Positions 54,130 to 62,207 of a DNA stretch of 64,000 nucleotides are shown piece by piece. Both the position numbers and the translations under genes were made by a program. This DNA is from an uncultured Erysipelotrichaceae bacterium. GTDB lineage: Bacteria > Bacillota_I > Bacilli_A > Erysipelotrichales > Erysipelotrichaceae. Location of the stretch: NCBI GenBank assembly GCA_944326795.1, contig CALVFJ010000008.1, forward strand, positions 1-64,000, in the 5' to 3' direction. Below the pieces are notes generated by a model. The model was not told the DNA's origin, did no database searches, and saw only the letters and a list, made by a program, of their open reading frames with translations. The stretch's first letter is position 1. Each line of letters opens with the position of its first letter.

Positions 54130-55837
54130 ATAGCGCACCTCCTAACTGTGAATCGTTGATATCATGATATAGTTTGCAGGTTTTCAATAGTTCTTCATGC
54201 GTGCCTTGAGCCATTATCTTTCCTTCGTCGATGACGATGATCTGATCAGCATGCATGATGCTAGAGATCCTTTGGGTAACGATGATCTTGGTTTTATCGC
54301 GATAATTGGCTTCGAGAGCTTGGCGCAACCGCGCATCGGTGGCATAATCGAGCGCGCTGCTAGCATCATCTAATAATAAGATCTCTGGGTCTTGAGCAAA
54401 AGCACGCGCTAATAATATCCTTTGTTTTTGACCACCAGATAGATTGGTTCCTTTGGAATTTAATTGATGCTCAAAACGCTCAGGAAGCTCAAAGATAAAA
54501 TTAGCCTGAGCTGTTTTGGCTGCATCTTCAATGACAGTTAATGACAGATCTTGACCAAAGGCAATATTTTCTTTGATGCTGCCTTGGAAGATAAAATCAT
54601 TTTGCATGACAGTTCCAAAGTGGCGGCGCAGATCTTTTAGCTCATAACTTTGGATATTTTTACCGTTTAATTTTATGCAACCTTTATCAATATCGTAAAA
54701 TCTTAACAGCAGTTGGATGATGGTGCTTTTACCTGAACCGGTTACGCCTATGACGCCTAATGTTTGTCCGTGTTTTAATTTAAAGCTAAAATCATGGATG
54801 TTATCGATTTTTCCCTTATAAGAAAAACTAACATGATCAAATTCGATGGCAAAAGCAGGATCTGAAGCAGTATTTTTGGGACAGATTGCGATATCATTAG
54901 GAGCGTTCATGATTTGTTCGATACGTTTGGCACTAGCAACGCCTTTGGATATCATGATGAAGATGCGGCTGATCGACATCATGGCAGTACTTATTAAGGT
55001 AAAATAATTGGTAAAGGCGATGATCTTGCCGGTTTCGCTTAGACCTTGGCTAACGCGGATCGCTCCGATCGCGATGACGATCACTAAGCCAATATTGATG
55101 AAAAGATTGATCGCAGGATTGATGATTGCCATCTTGATGGCAGCTGCTTTTTCTTGATTGGCGAGATCTTCATTTACCTTCTGGTATCTTTTTTCTTCAT
55201 CTTCTTGTTTAGACAAGGCCTTGATGACCCTTGCCCCTTGCGCATTTTCTCTAACGACGCTGATCATCTTATCCTGGGCTTTTTGTACGATGGTATATAA
55301 TGGGATACCTTTGGTTGCGCGCAGATAGATCAATAGAGCGATCAAAGGCATGGTTGCTAGCATAACTAATGATAACGTTGGCTCCATCAGATAGGTCATG
55401 ATGATGCCGCCAAGCAAGAGAATTGGAGCCCTTACGCCCATCCTTTGGCTCATGCCGATCATCTGATGGATATTATAGGTATCGCTGGTCAAGCGGGTTT
55501 CTAACGAAGGGATCGTATAATTATCGATCTCATTATTAGAAAGGTTGATGGTCTTGGCAAATAGATCGTGACGCAATTGCTGCGTAACGATCATTGCAAT
55601 TTTGGAAGCATTACGGTTTGCTTTTACATCAAAAAGCCATCCACCAAGGGAAAAAATGATCATTATGCCACCTGCTAATAAGATATAGGAAGTGTTTTGC
55701 GTTGGAATGATAGTATCGATAGTATATTCTAAAAGATAAGGCAGCAGCAAGACCATCAAAGCTCCTAAAGCTTTGATAAAAAGCCCGATGATGATCTGAG
55801 AGCGCAATGGCTTAAGATAAAGACTAAGCGTTTTCAT
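54122..55837 (-). CDS. ABC exporter half-transporter with degenerate ATP site
   Basis: A 571-aa half-transporter with six helices and a nucleotide-binding domain: Walker A GVTGSGKST, canonical signature LSGGQKQRI, but Walker B reads LLLDDASS (Asp in place of catalytic Glu) and the switch reads VTQRISS (Gln in place of His). These are the marks of the degenerate partner in heterodimers such as TM287/288. The frame runs further upstream inside the MarR gene, but MKTLSLYLK at 55837 fits family starts. The three genes form a marR-ABC-ABC operon. Confidence 0.9.
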   Translation of the reverse strand: MKTLSLYLKPLRSQIIIGLFIKALGALMVLLLPYLLEYTIDTIIPTQNTSYILLAGGIMIIFSLGGWLFDVKANRNASKIAMIVTQQLRHDLFAKTINLSNNEIDNYTIPSLETRLTSDTYNIHQMIGMSQRMGVRAPILLLGGIIMTYLMEPTLSLVMLATMPLIALLIYLRATKGIPLYTIVQKAQDKMISVVRENAQGARVIKALSKQEDEEKRYQKVNEDLANQEKAAAIKMAIINPAINLFINIGLVIVIAIGAIRVSQGLSETGKIIAFTNYFTLISTAMMSISRIFIMISKGVASAKRIEQIMNAPNDIAICPKNTASDPAFAIEFDHVSFSYKGKIDNIHDFSFKLKHGQTLGVIGVTGSGKSTIIQLLLRFYDIDKGCIKLNGKNIQSYELKDLRRHFGTVMQNDFIFQGSIKENIAFGQDLSLTVIEDAAKTAQANFIFELPERFEHQLNSKGTNLSGGQKQRILLARAFAQDPEILLLDDASSALDYATDARLRQALEANYRDKTKIIVTQRISSIMHADQIIVIDEGKIMAQGTHEELLKTCKLYHDINDSQLGGALFE

Positions 55838-56246
55838 CTTGATGTTTGTTCCAATTGCTGATGAGCTTTTGCAAAAGGGTATGCAGCTGCTTTTTTTCTT
55901 CATCGCTGAAGCCTTCAAATATGCTATCGATCATTTCTTGACGCAAGGTAATGAATTCTTGCGCCATTTTTTCACCTTGCGGGGTTAAATTAATATGCAG
56001 ATTTCTTTTGTCTTCAGGATCATTGGTACGAATGATCCAGCCTTCATTTTCCAGCTTTTTTAGCATCTCGCTTAAAGAGCCAGCTTGAACTTGCAACACT
56101 TCTAATAATTTTGATTGTGTTATGGGCTGATGATGGTAGATGGTAATGATCACCCGCTTTTGACCTAATTTATAACCGTTATTCAAAAAATGGGCACATT
56201 TTCGGATCATGGTATATAATTCGGCTTCGTTGGAATATTCGTTCAT
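55824..56246 (-). CDS. MarR-family transcriptional regulator
   Basis: A 140-aa winged-helix protein: recognition region QSKLLEVLQVQAGSLSEMLK, wing with DPEDKRNLHINLT, and a C-terminal dimer helix. AAGGAGGAAGG precedes the ATG at 56246; the open frame extends further upstream without support. Its own promoter is flanked by two copies of a palindrome, so it most likely represses itself and the ABC exporter until a ligand binds. The stop overlaps the exporter start. Confidence 0.9.
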   Translation of the reverse strand: MNEYSNEAELYTMIRKCAHFLNNGYKLGQKRVIITIYHHQPITQSKLLEVLQVQAGSLSEMLKKLENEGWIIRTNDPEDKRNLHINLTPQGEKMAQEFITLRQEMIDSIFEGFSDEEKKQLHTLLQKLISNWNKHQDENA

Positions 56247-56272
56247 GGCCTTCCTCCTTAAAAACATAAATG

Positions 56273-56325
56273 TTAGGTACCTAATTATTATATGCTTGTT
56301 CTTAAAAAATAGCAAGGTACCTAAC
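56273..56325 (-). promoter_or_regulatory. marR-ABC promoter with twin operators
   Basis: On the minus strand TTGCTA (56310-56315), a 17-base spacer and a perfect TATAAT (56287-56292) form the promoter. TTAGGTACCTAA at 56273-56284 lies just after the -10, and a related AAGGTACCTAAC at 56314-56325 overlaps the -35. Binding of a MarR dimer to both would block polymerase. Confidence 0.85.
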
Positions 56326-56340
56326 TAATTGAGAAAGAAA

Positions 56341-56361
56341 AAACCTGCTTATTGCAGGTTT
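56341..56361 (-). terminator. Terminator of the acyltransferase gene
   Basis: AAACCTGC pairs with GCAGGTTT around a 5-base loop, followed by T residues on the minus strand. Positions are accurate to about one base. Confidence 0.8.
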
Positions 56362-57583
56362 AGATCGGCCACTCAGGTAAACGTCTTTTTAAGGTGATCA
56401 AAAATAAGGAAATTATGTGTGTACATAGCCAGACTAGGATGATCTGCCAATAGGGGTCACTGTGGATATTGATAATGTCAAATCTTAATAATAGGTAGAT
56501 GATCATAGGGTGTACCAAATAATAGTATTTTGAGAGATCACGAAAAGGAAACTTAAGCTTTTTGGGTTTTTCGGTGATAAAAATGACGCTGACGAATAAA
56601 AAATAACTAAGCGGGATACAAGAAAGCAGGATGTTGCTGTTCAAACGATCGGTATTTCGTAAGAATAAGGCTTCAAATGACAATAAGAAAAAAGAGATGA
56701 TCAAAAGGATGAAACAATGATTGGTAGGCAGTTTTGATCGCTGCCCGACATAATAGCCAAGTATGGTATAAAATAAGCCAAAAAACAAAAAATTACGGGT
56801 CGTAACAAAGATCTTAAAATAGAATTTAATGATCGAGGTTATGGTTAGCGGCAATACACCATAATAGGTCTCGGTTGCTCCAAATAACAATAGGATAAAA
56901 GATATGATCAAAAGATAGCGCACATCAAAATGCTTTTTCCATTTAGCTAAGGTCCAAAGCGAAAGCATCACGGCAGGAAAATACCAAAGATGATAGTAAA
57001 TTCCGGAATAAACCAAGGCAATCAACATGATCAAGGGATAACCGAGCGCCGCTAAAGGAATGTATAAGACAGGTGGTATCTGTTCGATATAGCTCATGAC
57101 AAATACGCGGTTATCATAGGCGTAAGAAATCAAGATCGGTAGATATGCCAAGCTATATACCAGGTATAAAGGTATCATCTTCTTGCAGTAATTTATGATA
57201 TACCTTTGATCATTGCGCTCTTTTTTGGCAACGAAGTAACCGGTGATCATAAAGAAGATCGGCACGCATATACGCGTGATGATGTTGTTCAAAGCAAAAT
57301 CAACATTTGGATATATCGTGTTAAAAAATGGGCGCAGATGCAAGATCATGATCAATACGGCACATATATATTTTAAGATATCTAGATTGTAAAAATTAGG
57401 ATTGTTGGCAATGGCATTTTTATCGATGATATTTTGGATGAACATCGTTATGAAGCTAATGGTGATGATGATCAAAAATAAGGCAAGATAATTGATATAC
57501 CATTCATTTAAATAGCATAACAATAATGTCAAGGCACTGATTACCAACGTGATATAAAAAGCATTCTTATTTCGCATGACCAT
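56360..57583 (-). CDS. Acyltransferase-3 family membrane protein
   Basis: A 407-aa protein with about ten helices. The AT3 domain begins near residue 48: LDILKYICAVLIMILHLRP has the conserved His, and FFMITGYFVAKKERND follows. There is no attached hydrolase, unlike the protein at 7150. It probably O-acylates a surface or extracytoplasmic molecule. A second ATG at 57577 is equally possible and no clear ribosome site decides. The gene is monocistronic and divergent from feoA. Confidence 0.85.
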   Translation of the reverse strand: MVMRNKNAFYITLVISALTLLLCYLNEWYINYLALFLIIITISFITMFIQNIIDKNAIANNPNFYNLDILKYICAVLIMILHLRPFFNTIYPNVDFALNNIITRICVPIFFMITGYFVAKKERNDQRYIINYCKKMIPLYLVYSLAYLPILISYAYDNRVFVMSYIEQIPPVLYIPLAALGYPLIMLIALVYSGIYYHLWYFPAVMLSLWTLAKWKKHFDVRYLLIISFILLLFGATETYYGVLPLTITSIIKFYFKIFVTTRNFLFFGLFYTILGYYVGQRSKLPTNHCFILLIISFFLLSFEALFLRNTDRLNSNILLSCIPLSYFLFVSVIFITEKPKKLKFPFRDLSKYYYLVHPMIIYLLLRFDIINIHSDPYWQIILVWLCTHIISLFLITLKRRLPEWPI

Positions 57584-57605
57584 TCATTTCTTTCTTATTG
57601 AAAAT

Positions 57606-57633
57606 ATTATATCGCGGATATGTAAATAAGCAA
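57606..57633 (-). promoter_or_regulatory. Promoter of the acyltransferase gene
   Basis: On the minus strand TTGCTT, a 16-base spacer and TATAAT lie about 22 bases before the start codon. Confidence 0.6.
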
Positions 57634-57668
57634 ACCGTAATAAAAGTTATACAAAACTAACTTTTTTG

Positions 57669-57696
57669 TTGACATTACGTTAACAAGTGGTATACT
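57669..57696 (+). promoter_or_regulatory. Promoter of the feo operon
   Basis: TTGACA, a 16-base spacer and TATACT. The -10 box is 8 bases before the palindrome at 57704, so a bound repressor would cover the transcription start. Confidence 0.75.
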
Positions 57697-57703
57697 ACAT
57701 ATA

Positions 57704-57719
57704 GTTAGTTAAAACTAAC
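57704..57719. promoter_or_regulatory. Palindromic operator of the feo operon
   Basis: GTTAGTT and AACTAAC are perfect inverted arms around AA. A lone AACTAAC half-site lies at 57655-57661. The position and gene type suggest a DtxR/IdeR-like iron repressor site; the protein is not in this window. Confidence 0.65.
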
Positions 57720-57747
57720 ACTCTTAGGCCTATGGGAGGTATCACAA

Positions 57748-57963
57748 ATGAATTTATCACAAGCAAATGTCGGTACGGAATATCAGATCAAAGATGTTGC
57801 GATCGACGATGAAGAACTAAAGGAATTTTTGTTTACATTAGGATGTTTCAGTGGAGAGAAGATCACGGTTATCGCTCGACAAAAACGTAATTTTGTCGTA
57901 TCGATCAAAGATGCTCGTTATAACATTGATCAAGAACTTGCAGAATATATCTTGATTTGTTAA
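57748..57963 (+). CDS. feoA: Ferrous iron transport protein A
   Basis: A 71-aa SH3-like protein with GCFSGEKITVIARQKRNFVVSI in the middle, the FeoA pattern. It assists FeoB. GGGAGG precedes the ATG. feoB starts 38 bases after the stop. Confidence 0.88.
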   Translation: MNLSQANVGTEYQIKDVAIDDEELKEFLFTLGCFSGEKITVIARQKRNFVVSIKDARYNIDQELAEYILIC

Positions 57964-58001
57964 CAAGATGAATTTATTTGGACTTTTTGGAGGATGGAAT
58001 T

Positions 58002-59996
58002 ATGAGAATTGCATTTGCAGGTAACCCTAACAGTGGTAAGACCACGATGTACAATGCATTGACCGGTAGAAATGAGCGCGTAGGAAACTGGGCAGGCGTA
58101 ACGGTCGATCGCAAAGAAAGCAAGATCAAGAAAACATATTATAAAGGCAGCGAGGAACTAATTGCAGTCGATCTACCAGGGGCATATTCAATGTCGCCAT
58201 TTACCAGTGAAGAAAGCATTACCAGCGGATATGTAAAAAATGAGCATCCGGATGCGATAATCAATATCGTTGATGCGACCAATCTTAGCCGTAGCTTATT
58301 TTTTACGACGCAGCTTTTAGAACTGGGGATACCGGTAGTGGTCGCTTTGAACAAAAGTGATATCAATCGTAAAAAGGAAACGATCATCGATATTACCAAA
58401 TTAACGGAAGAATTAAAGTGTCCGGTCATTGAGACGGTATCGGTCGTCAATGATAATAATGGCTTAGATAAACTGATCGCTGCGGTTGTTGCACTTAAAG
58501 GTAAAAAACAAGAAGCGCCTTATATGCAAGGCAATATCGATCTTACCGATAAAAAAGCGGTAGAAGAAGCTGATCGTCATCGTTTTGATTTTGTAAACAA
58601 GATCGTTGGAAAGGTAGAAACCCGTAAGATCAAAACCAATGAATATAACAAACAAGACAAGGTTGATGAGATCATTACCAATAAATGGATCGGTATACCG
58701 CTGTTTGCAGTTGTTATGTGGATCGTTTTTGATATATCACAGGCGCGTCTTGGTCCTTGGCTAGCTGAGATCCTTGTGGGCATCATCAAAAGTTTCCAAG
58801 CTTGGGTAGCTACGTTAGTAGAAGGTAGCTCGCCATTTATGCAAGCCTTATTGGTTGATGGCATAATTGGAGGCGTTGGGGCTGTAGTTGGTTTTTTGCC
58901 TTTGGTCATGGTCATGTATTTTATGATAGCTTTATTGGAAGATTGTGGATATATGGCAAGGGTCAGCGTTATCATGGATCCGATCTTCAAACGCGTTGGC
59001 TTATCAGGTAAATCGATCATTCCAATGGTTATTGGTACAGGATGTGCTATTCCCGGCATCATGGCTTGTCGGACGATCCGCAATGAGCGTGAGCGTAGAA
59101 CTACGGCCATGCTTACACCTTTTATGCCATGTGGAGCCAAGCTTCCGGTTATTGCCTTATTTGCTGGTGTCTTTTTCCATGATGCTTCATGGGTAGGTAC
59201 CCTGATGTATTTTGTCGGTATTGCTTTTGTATTCTTAGGGGCTTTGTTGGTATTGAAGATTACGGGACAAAAATATCGCAAATCTTTCTTTATCATGGAA
59301 TTGCCTGAATATAAATGGCCTAGTTTGAAAAGAGCAACGATCTCGATGTTTGCTAGAGCAAAGGCTTATATCATTAAAGCTGGAACGATAATCTTGGTAT
59401 GCAATGCGGCGGTACAGATCATGCAAACTTTCAACTGGCAACTGCAGATCGTCGAAGAAGGTATGGAAAGTACTTCGATCCTAGCTAGTATTGCTTCACC
59501 TTTTGCCATCTTGCTGATACCTTTAGGGTTTGGGGCATGGCAATTGGCTGCTGCAGCTATCACAGGCTTTATCGCTAAAGAAAATGTTGTTGGAACCTTA
59601 GCGGTCGTATATGGCTTAACTAATTTTATCAATGTAGATGAATTAGTATTGGTAGGAGGCGCTAATGAAGTGGCAGCAGCCATGGGCCTAACAACAGTAG
59701 CGGCATTGGCATATCTAATGTTTAACTTATTTACACCTCCTTGCTTTGCCGCAATTGGTGCTATGAATTCAGAAATGCAAGATAAAAAATGGCTGTTTGG
59801 TGGTATCTGCTTGCAACTGGGAACAGGATATTCGATAGCATATCTGGTTTATCAGATTGGTACATTGATTACTACCGGTTCGGTTGGTACTGGTTTTGTT
59901 CCTGGCTTGTTCGTGCTGATCGTATTTGTTTTGATCATTGCTTATCTGATCCATCGAACCAACAAGAATTTTGCCAAGGAGTATGCTTTAAAATAA
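58002..59996 (+). CDS. feoB: Ferrous iron transporter B
   Basis: A 664-aa protein with an N-terminal G domain (GNPNSGKTT at 8-16, VDLPGAYSM, NKSD) and a C-terminal membrane domain containing two Gate motifs around CGAKLPVI and PCFAAIGA-type Cys. It imports Fe2+. The frame is open from 57978, but TTGGAGGATGG fixes the ATG at 58002 and gives the standard G-domain start. Confidence 0.96.
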   Translation: MRIAFAGNPNSGKTTMYNALTGRNERVGNWAGVTVDRKESKIKKTYYKGSEELIAVDLPGAYSMSPFTSEESITSGYVKNEHPDAIINIVDATNLSRSLFFTTQLLELGIPVVVALNKSDINRKKETIIDITKLTEELKCPVIETVSVVNDNNGLDKLIAAVVALKGKKQEAPYMQGNIDLTDKKAVEEADRHRFDFVNKIVGKVETRKIKTNEYNKQDKVDEIITNKWIGIPLFAVVMWIVFDISQARLGPWLAEILVGIIKSFQAWVATLVEGSSPFMQALLVDGIIGGVGAVVGFLPLVMVMYFMIALLEDCGYMARVSVIMDPIFKRVGLSGKSIIPMVIGTGCAIPGIMACRTIRNERERRTTAMLTPFMPCGAKLPVIALFAGVFFHDASWVGTLMYFVGIAFVFLGALLVLKITGQKYRKSFFIMELPEYKWPSLKRATISMFARAKAYIIKAGTIILVCNAAVQIMQTFNWQLQIVEEGMESTSILASIASPFAILLIPLGFGAWQLAAAAITGFIAKENVVGTLAVVYGLTNFINVDELVLVGGANEVAAAMGLTTVAALAYLMFNLFTPPCFAAIGAMNSEMQDKKWLFGGICLQLGTGYSIAYLVYQIGTLITTGSVGTGFVPGLFVLIVFVLIIAYLIHRTNKNFAKEYALK

Positions 59997-59999
59997 TTT

Positions 60000-60149
60000 A
60001 TGGCTGATCTGATCGTTTTAACGGTTGTTATAGTTGTATTAGGCTTGGCAATTGGTTATTTGGTCAAAGAGAAAAAACAAGGATCAAAATGTATTGGCTG
60101 TCCTTATGCCAAATCATGCGCCAAAAAGCGTCAAAATAATTGTCATTGA
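60000..60149 (+). CDS. FeoB-associated Cys-rich small membrane protein
   Basis: A 49-aa protein: one membrane helix (about 4-22), a basic linker and a Cys-rich tail (CIGCPYAKSCAKK, plus a terminal Cys). This is the pattern of the FeoB-associated Cys-rich family. It starts three bases after the feoB stop and is followed by a terminator. It may handle Fe2+ on entry or assist FeoB; the function is not established. Confidence 0.88.
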   Translation: MADLIVLTVVIVVLGLAIGYLVKEKKQGSKCIGCPYAKSCAKKRQNNCH

Positions 60150-60154
60150 ATATG

Positions 60155-60190
60155 GGCTATATTTCCTAAAAAGAAATATAGCCTTTTTTT
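60155..60190 (+). terminator. Terminator of the feo operon
   Basis: GGCTATATTTC pairs perfectly with GAAATATAGCC around a 7-base loop, followed by seven T residues. Confidence 0.92.
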
Positions 60191-60200
60191 AGCAATAAAC

Positions 60201-60241
60201 TTGACATGGTCAAACAAAATGAATATACTTGACAAAGTCAA
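60201..60241 (+). promoter_or_regulatory. OYE-gene promoter with twin TTGAC-N3-GTCAA operators
   Basis: TTGACA, a 17-base spacer and TATACT form the promoter. TTGACATGGTCAA (60201-60213) covers the -35, and TTGACAAAGTCAA (60229-60241) covers the end of the -10 and the start region. Two copies spaced 28 bases apart imply control by a dimeric repressor encoded elsewhere. Confidence 0.85.
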
Positions 60242-60257
60242 TTAAAAGGAGAGTGCA

Positions 60258-61367
60258 ATGTTGAAGATAGCCGAAAGTTTTAAATATGGAAAAATAAATC
60301 TAAAAAATCGTATTATTTTTGCTCCAACGTCGATGAGCAAAGATCGTGATGAACAATTACGATGGTTTGAGAAATTAGCGCAAGGAGGTTGTGCGATGAT
60401 CATCGTTGGTGATGTTCCGGTTAGCAATAAGGGACCAATGTCGTTATTTGATGATTCTGCTTTTGCTCACTATCGTCAAATTGCGGATATCGTCCATAAA
60501 TATGATTGTTTGCTATGTGCTCAGCTGCATCAATCAGACAGTAATTTTAAAGCGTTATTACCATATATTCCTGCTTTAAAAGCAAAACTTATAACAGCTG
60601 ATGACCTTCGTGCCAAGATGAATGAACAGGTTGGTCCTTATATCACTAAGCTATCGAAAGAAGAAATTGCGGTAATTACGGCAAATTTTGCTAAGGCAGT
60701 TAAGCAAGCAGTAAAAGCCGGCTTTGATGTCATCCAGATTCATGGGGATCGGATGATCGGCAGTTTTTCATCTTCAATTTTTAATGATCGTAAGGATGAA
60801 TATGGCCAAAGTGCTGAAAATCGAGCACGCTTTGCTTGTGATATCATCAAGGCGGTACGCGCCCAATTACCTGATATCAGCATTGATTATAAATTGGCAG
60901 TTCGTCAAGAAAACCCACATTATGGTAATGCCGGTGTACTTTTGGAAGAATTAGCAACATTTGTTCCATTATTAGAAGAAGCCGGGGTAGATAGTTTTCA
61001 TGTGACGTTGGCTGATCATAGCAAGCTTAGCGATACCATCCCGCCATTTGATCATCCAGAATTTGCTTCCGAAGGATGTTTCTTAAAGTTTTGTGATGAA
61101 GTGCGTAAATATACAAATTTACCGCTTTGCGGAGTTGGTGGTTTAAGCGATCCATGTTTTATTGAAAAGCAGCTTGAATCGCGGCGTGTAGATTGTGTTG
61201 CCATGAGTCGACAATTAATAGCTGATCCATCATGGCCAAATAAGGTGTTTGCTCAGCAAACGGATAAGATCATCAAATGTATTAGATGCAATAAGGGGTG
61301 CTTAGGTGGTTTGATGCATCATACTGGCATGGGTTGTATCTTTGATAGTAAAAAAGACCAAGCATGA
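60258..61367 (+). CDS. Old yellow enzyme-family NADH:flavin oxidoreductase
   Basis: A 369-aa TIM-barrel flavoprotein. The N-terminal KNRIIFAPTSM, the middle VIQIHGDRMIGSF (with His in place of the common HxxN pair arrangement) and VDCVAMSRQLIADP fit the family. The C terminus CIRCNKGC-x(11)-C keeps the Cys pattern that binds a 4Fe-4S cluster in the larger 2,4-dienoyl-CoA/2-enoate reductases, but the protein stops there and lacks their second flavin domain. AAAAGGAGAG precedes the ATG. The substrate is unknown. Confidence 0.82.
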   Translation: MLKIAESFKYGKINLKNRIIFAPTSMSKDRDEQLRWFEKLAQGGCAMIIVGDVPVSNKGPMSLFDDSAFAHYRQIADIVHKYDCLLCAQLHQSDSNFKALLPYIPALKAKLITADDLRAKMNEQVGPYITKLSKEEIAVITANFAKAVKQAVKAGFDVIQIHGDRMIGSFSSSIFNDRKDEYGQSAENRARFACDIIKAVRAQLPDISIDYKLAVRQENPHYGNAGVLLEELATFVPLLEEAGVDSFHVTLADHSKLSDTIPPFDHPEFASEGCFLKFCDEVRKYTNLPLCGVGGLSDPCFIEKQLESRRVDCVAMSRQLIADPSWPNKVFAQQTDKIIKCIRCNKGCLGGLMHHTGMGCIFDSKKDQA

Positions 61368-61377
61368 GCTTGGTCTT
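61354..61377 (-). terminator. Terminator of the antiterminator gene
   Basis: AAGACCAAGC pairs with GCTTGGTCTT around ATGA. A run of T follows only on the minus strand. The stop codons of both convergent genes fall at this hairpin. Confidence 0.82.
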
Positions 61378-62194
61378 AATTGTTACAGATCCTTTCGATA
61401 TGTAAGGCAAGATAACCGATCTCGATATCATCGATGGTAAGATCTAAGCCTTTTTTTAGCTTTTGGATGATGTTGGTAGCGATGATATAGGAAGTTGGAA
61501 AAGCGTTTTTGGTGTAGTCGTTCATATCGATGTGGATCTGTTCCTTTAAGCGGCAGCGCGCAACCAGATATTTGATATGGGTAAGCAAACGCGAATAAGC
61601 TAGGCTGTTAACATCGATGCTGATGTTTAAAAGTTTTTCGATCTCGCTGATCGATTCATTGACCAAAGCAACAAGCATGACAGATTGCGATACTTTTTCA
61701 TCGGTACGAGCACTGTGAAGATGAAGGGTAATATATGAAATTTCATCATCATTGATAAGGATATTACATTTTTCTTTAATGTATTTTTGCGCATTTACGG
61801 CAACTTTGTATTCATCGGCAAATAATAAACGCGCCTCATTTTTAAAAGGATTATTGATGATCATATCGTTTTGGATCCTTTTGATGGCAAACGCGATATG
61901 ATCGCTAAGAGTTAGCAAGATGTTTTCATCAAAATCGGTAAATTGGGCTTTGGCATCTTGGATGATACTGTCGGCAACTTCTAAAAATATGGGATTATTT
62001 TTAGTGACTTGACTAGTGATATCGATGCCAGGTGCCTGAATATATTTTGTTGCTTTGTTTTCATCGATGGTAATTTCCATATTGGTTTTTTTATTAAAAC
62101 CAATGCCGGTACCGATAAAGATTATTTCTTGCATCTTGTTTGGCTCAATAACTAAGATCGCATTGTTATTGAGTACCTTTCTAACTCTGTACAT
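61376..62194 (-). CDS. BglG/LicT/GlcT-family transcription antiterminator
   Basis: A 272-aa protein with an N-terminal CAT RNA-binding domain (MYRVRKVLNNNAILV, GTGIGFNKK) and two PRD domains carrying the phosphorylatable His residues (LSDHIAFAI and LHLHSAR; LLTHIKYL and ALHIERI). Such proteins bind a RAT site in the leader of PTS genes and prevent termination when sugar is present. AAGGGG supports the ATG at 62194 over the one at 62200. It lies seven bases after the PTS gene, downstream and not upstream. Confidence 0.9.
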   Translation of the reverse strand: MYRVRKVLNNNAILVIEPNKMQEIIFIGTGIGFNKKTNMEITIDENKATKYIQAPGIDITSQVTKNNPIFLEVADSIIQDAKAQFTDFDENILLTLSDHIAFAIKRIQNDMIINNPFKNEARLLFADEYKVAVNAQKYIKEKCNILINDDEISYITLHLHSARTDEKVSQSVMLVALVNESISEIEKLLNISIDVNSLAYSRLLTHIKYLVARCRLKEQIHIDMNDYTKNAFPTSYIIATNIIQKLKKGLDLTIDDIEIGYLALHIERICNN

Positions 62195-62207
62195 AAGCAT
62201 CCCCTTA

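Noticed and set aside
54122-56246. Frameshift or fusion between MarR and the ABC gene
   Set aside because: The long in-frame upstream extension of the ABC gene lies in the MarR coding region in another frame. Both genes have intact family-length products and a normal short overlap.
58577-59296. Minus-strand open frame of 239 codons inside feoB
   Set aside because: It mirrors FeoB codons, lacks a ribosome site and does not read like a natural protein.
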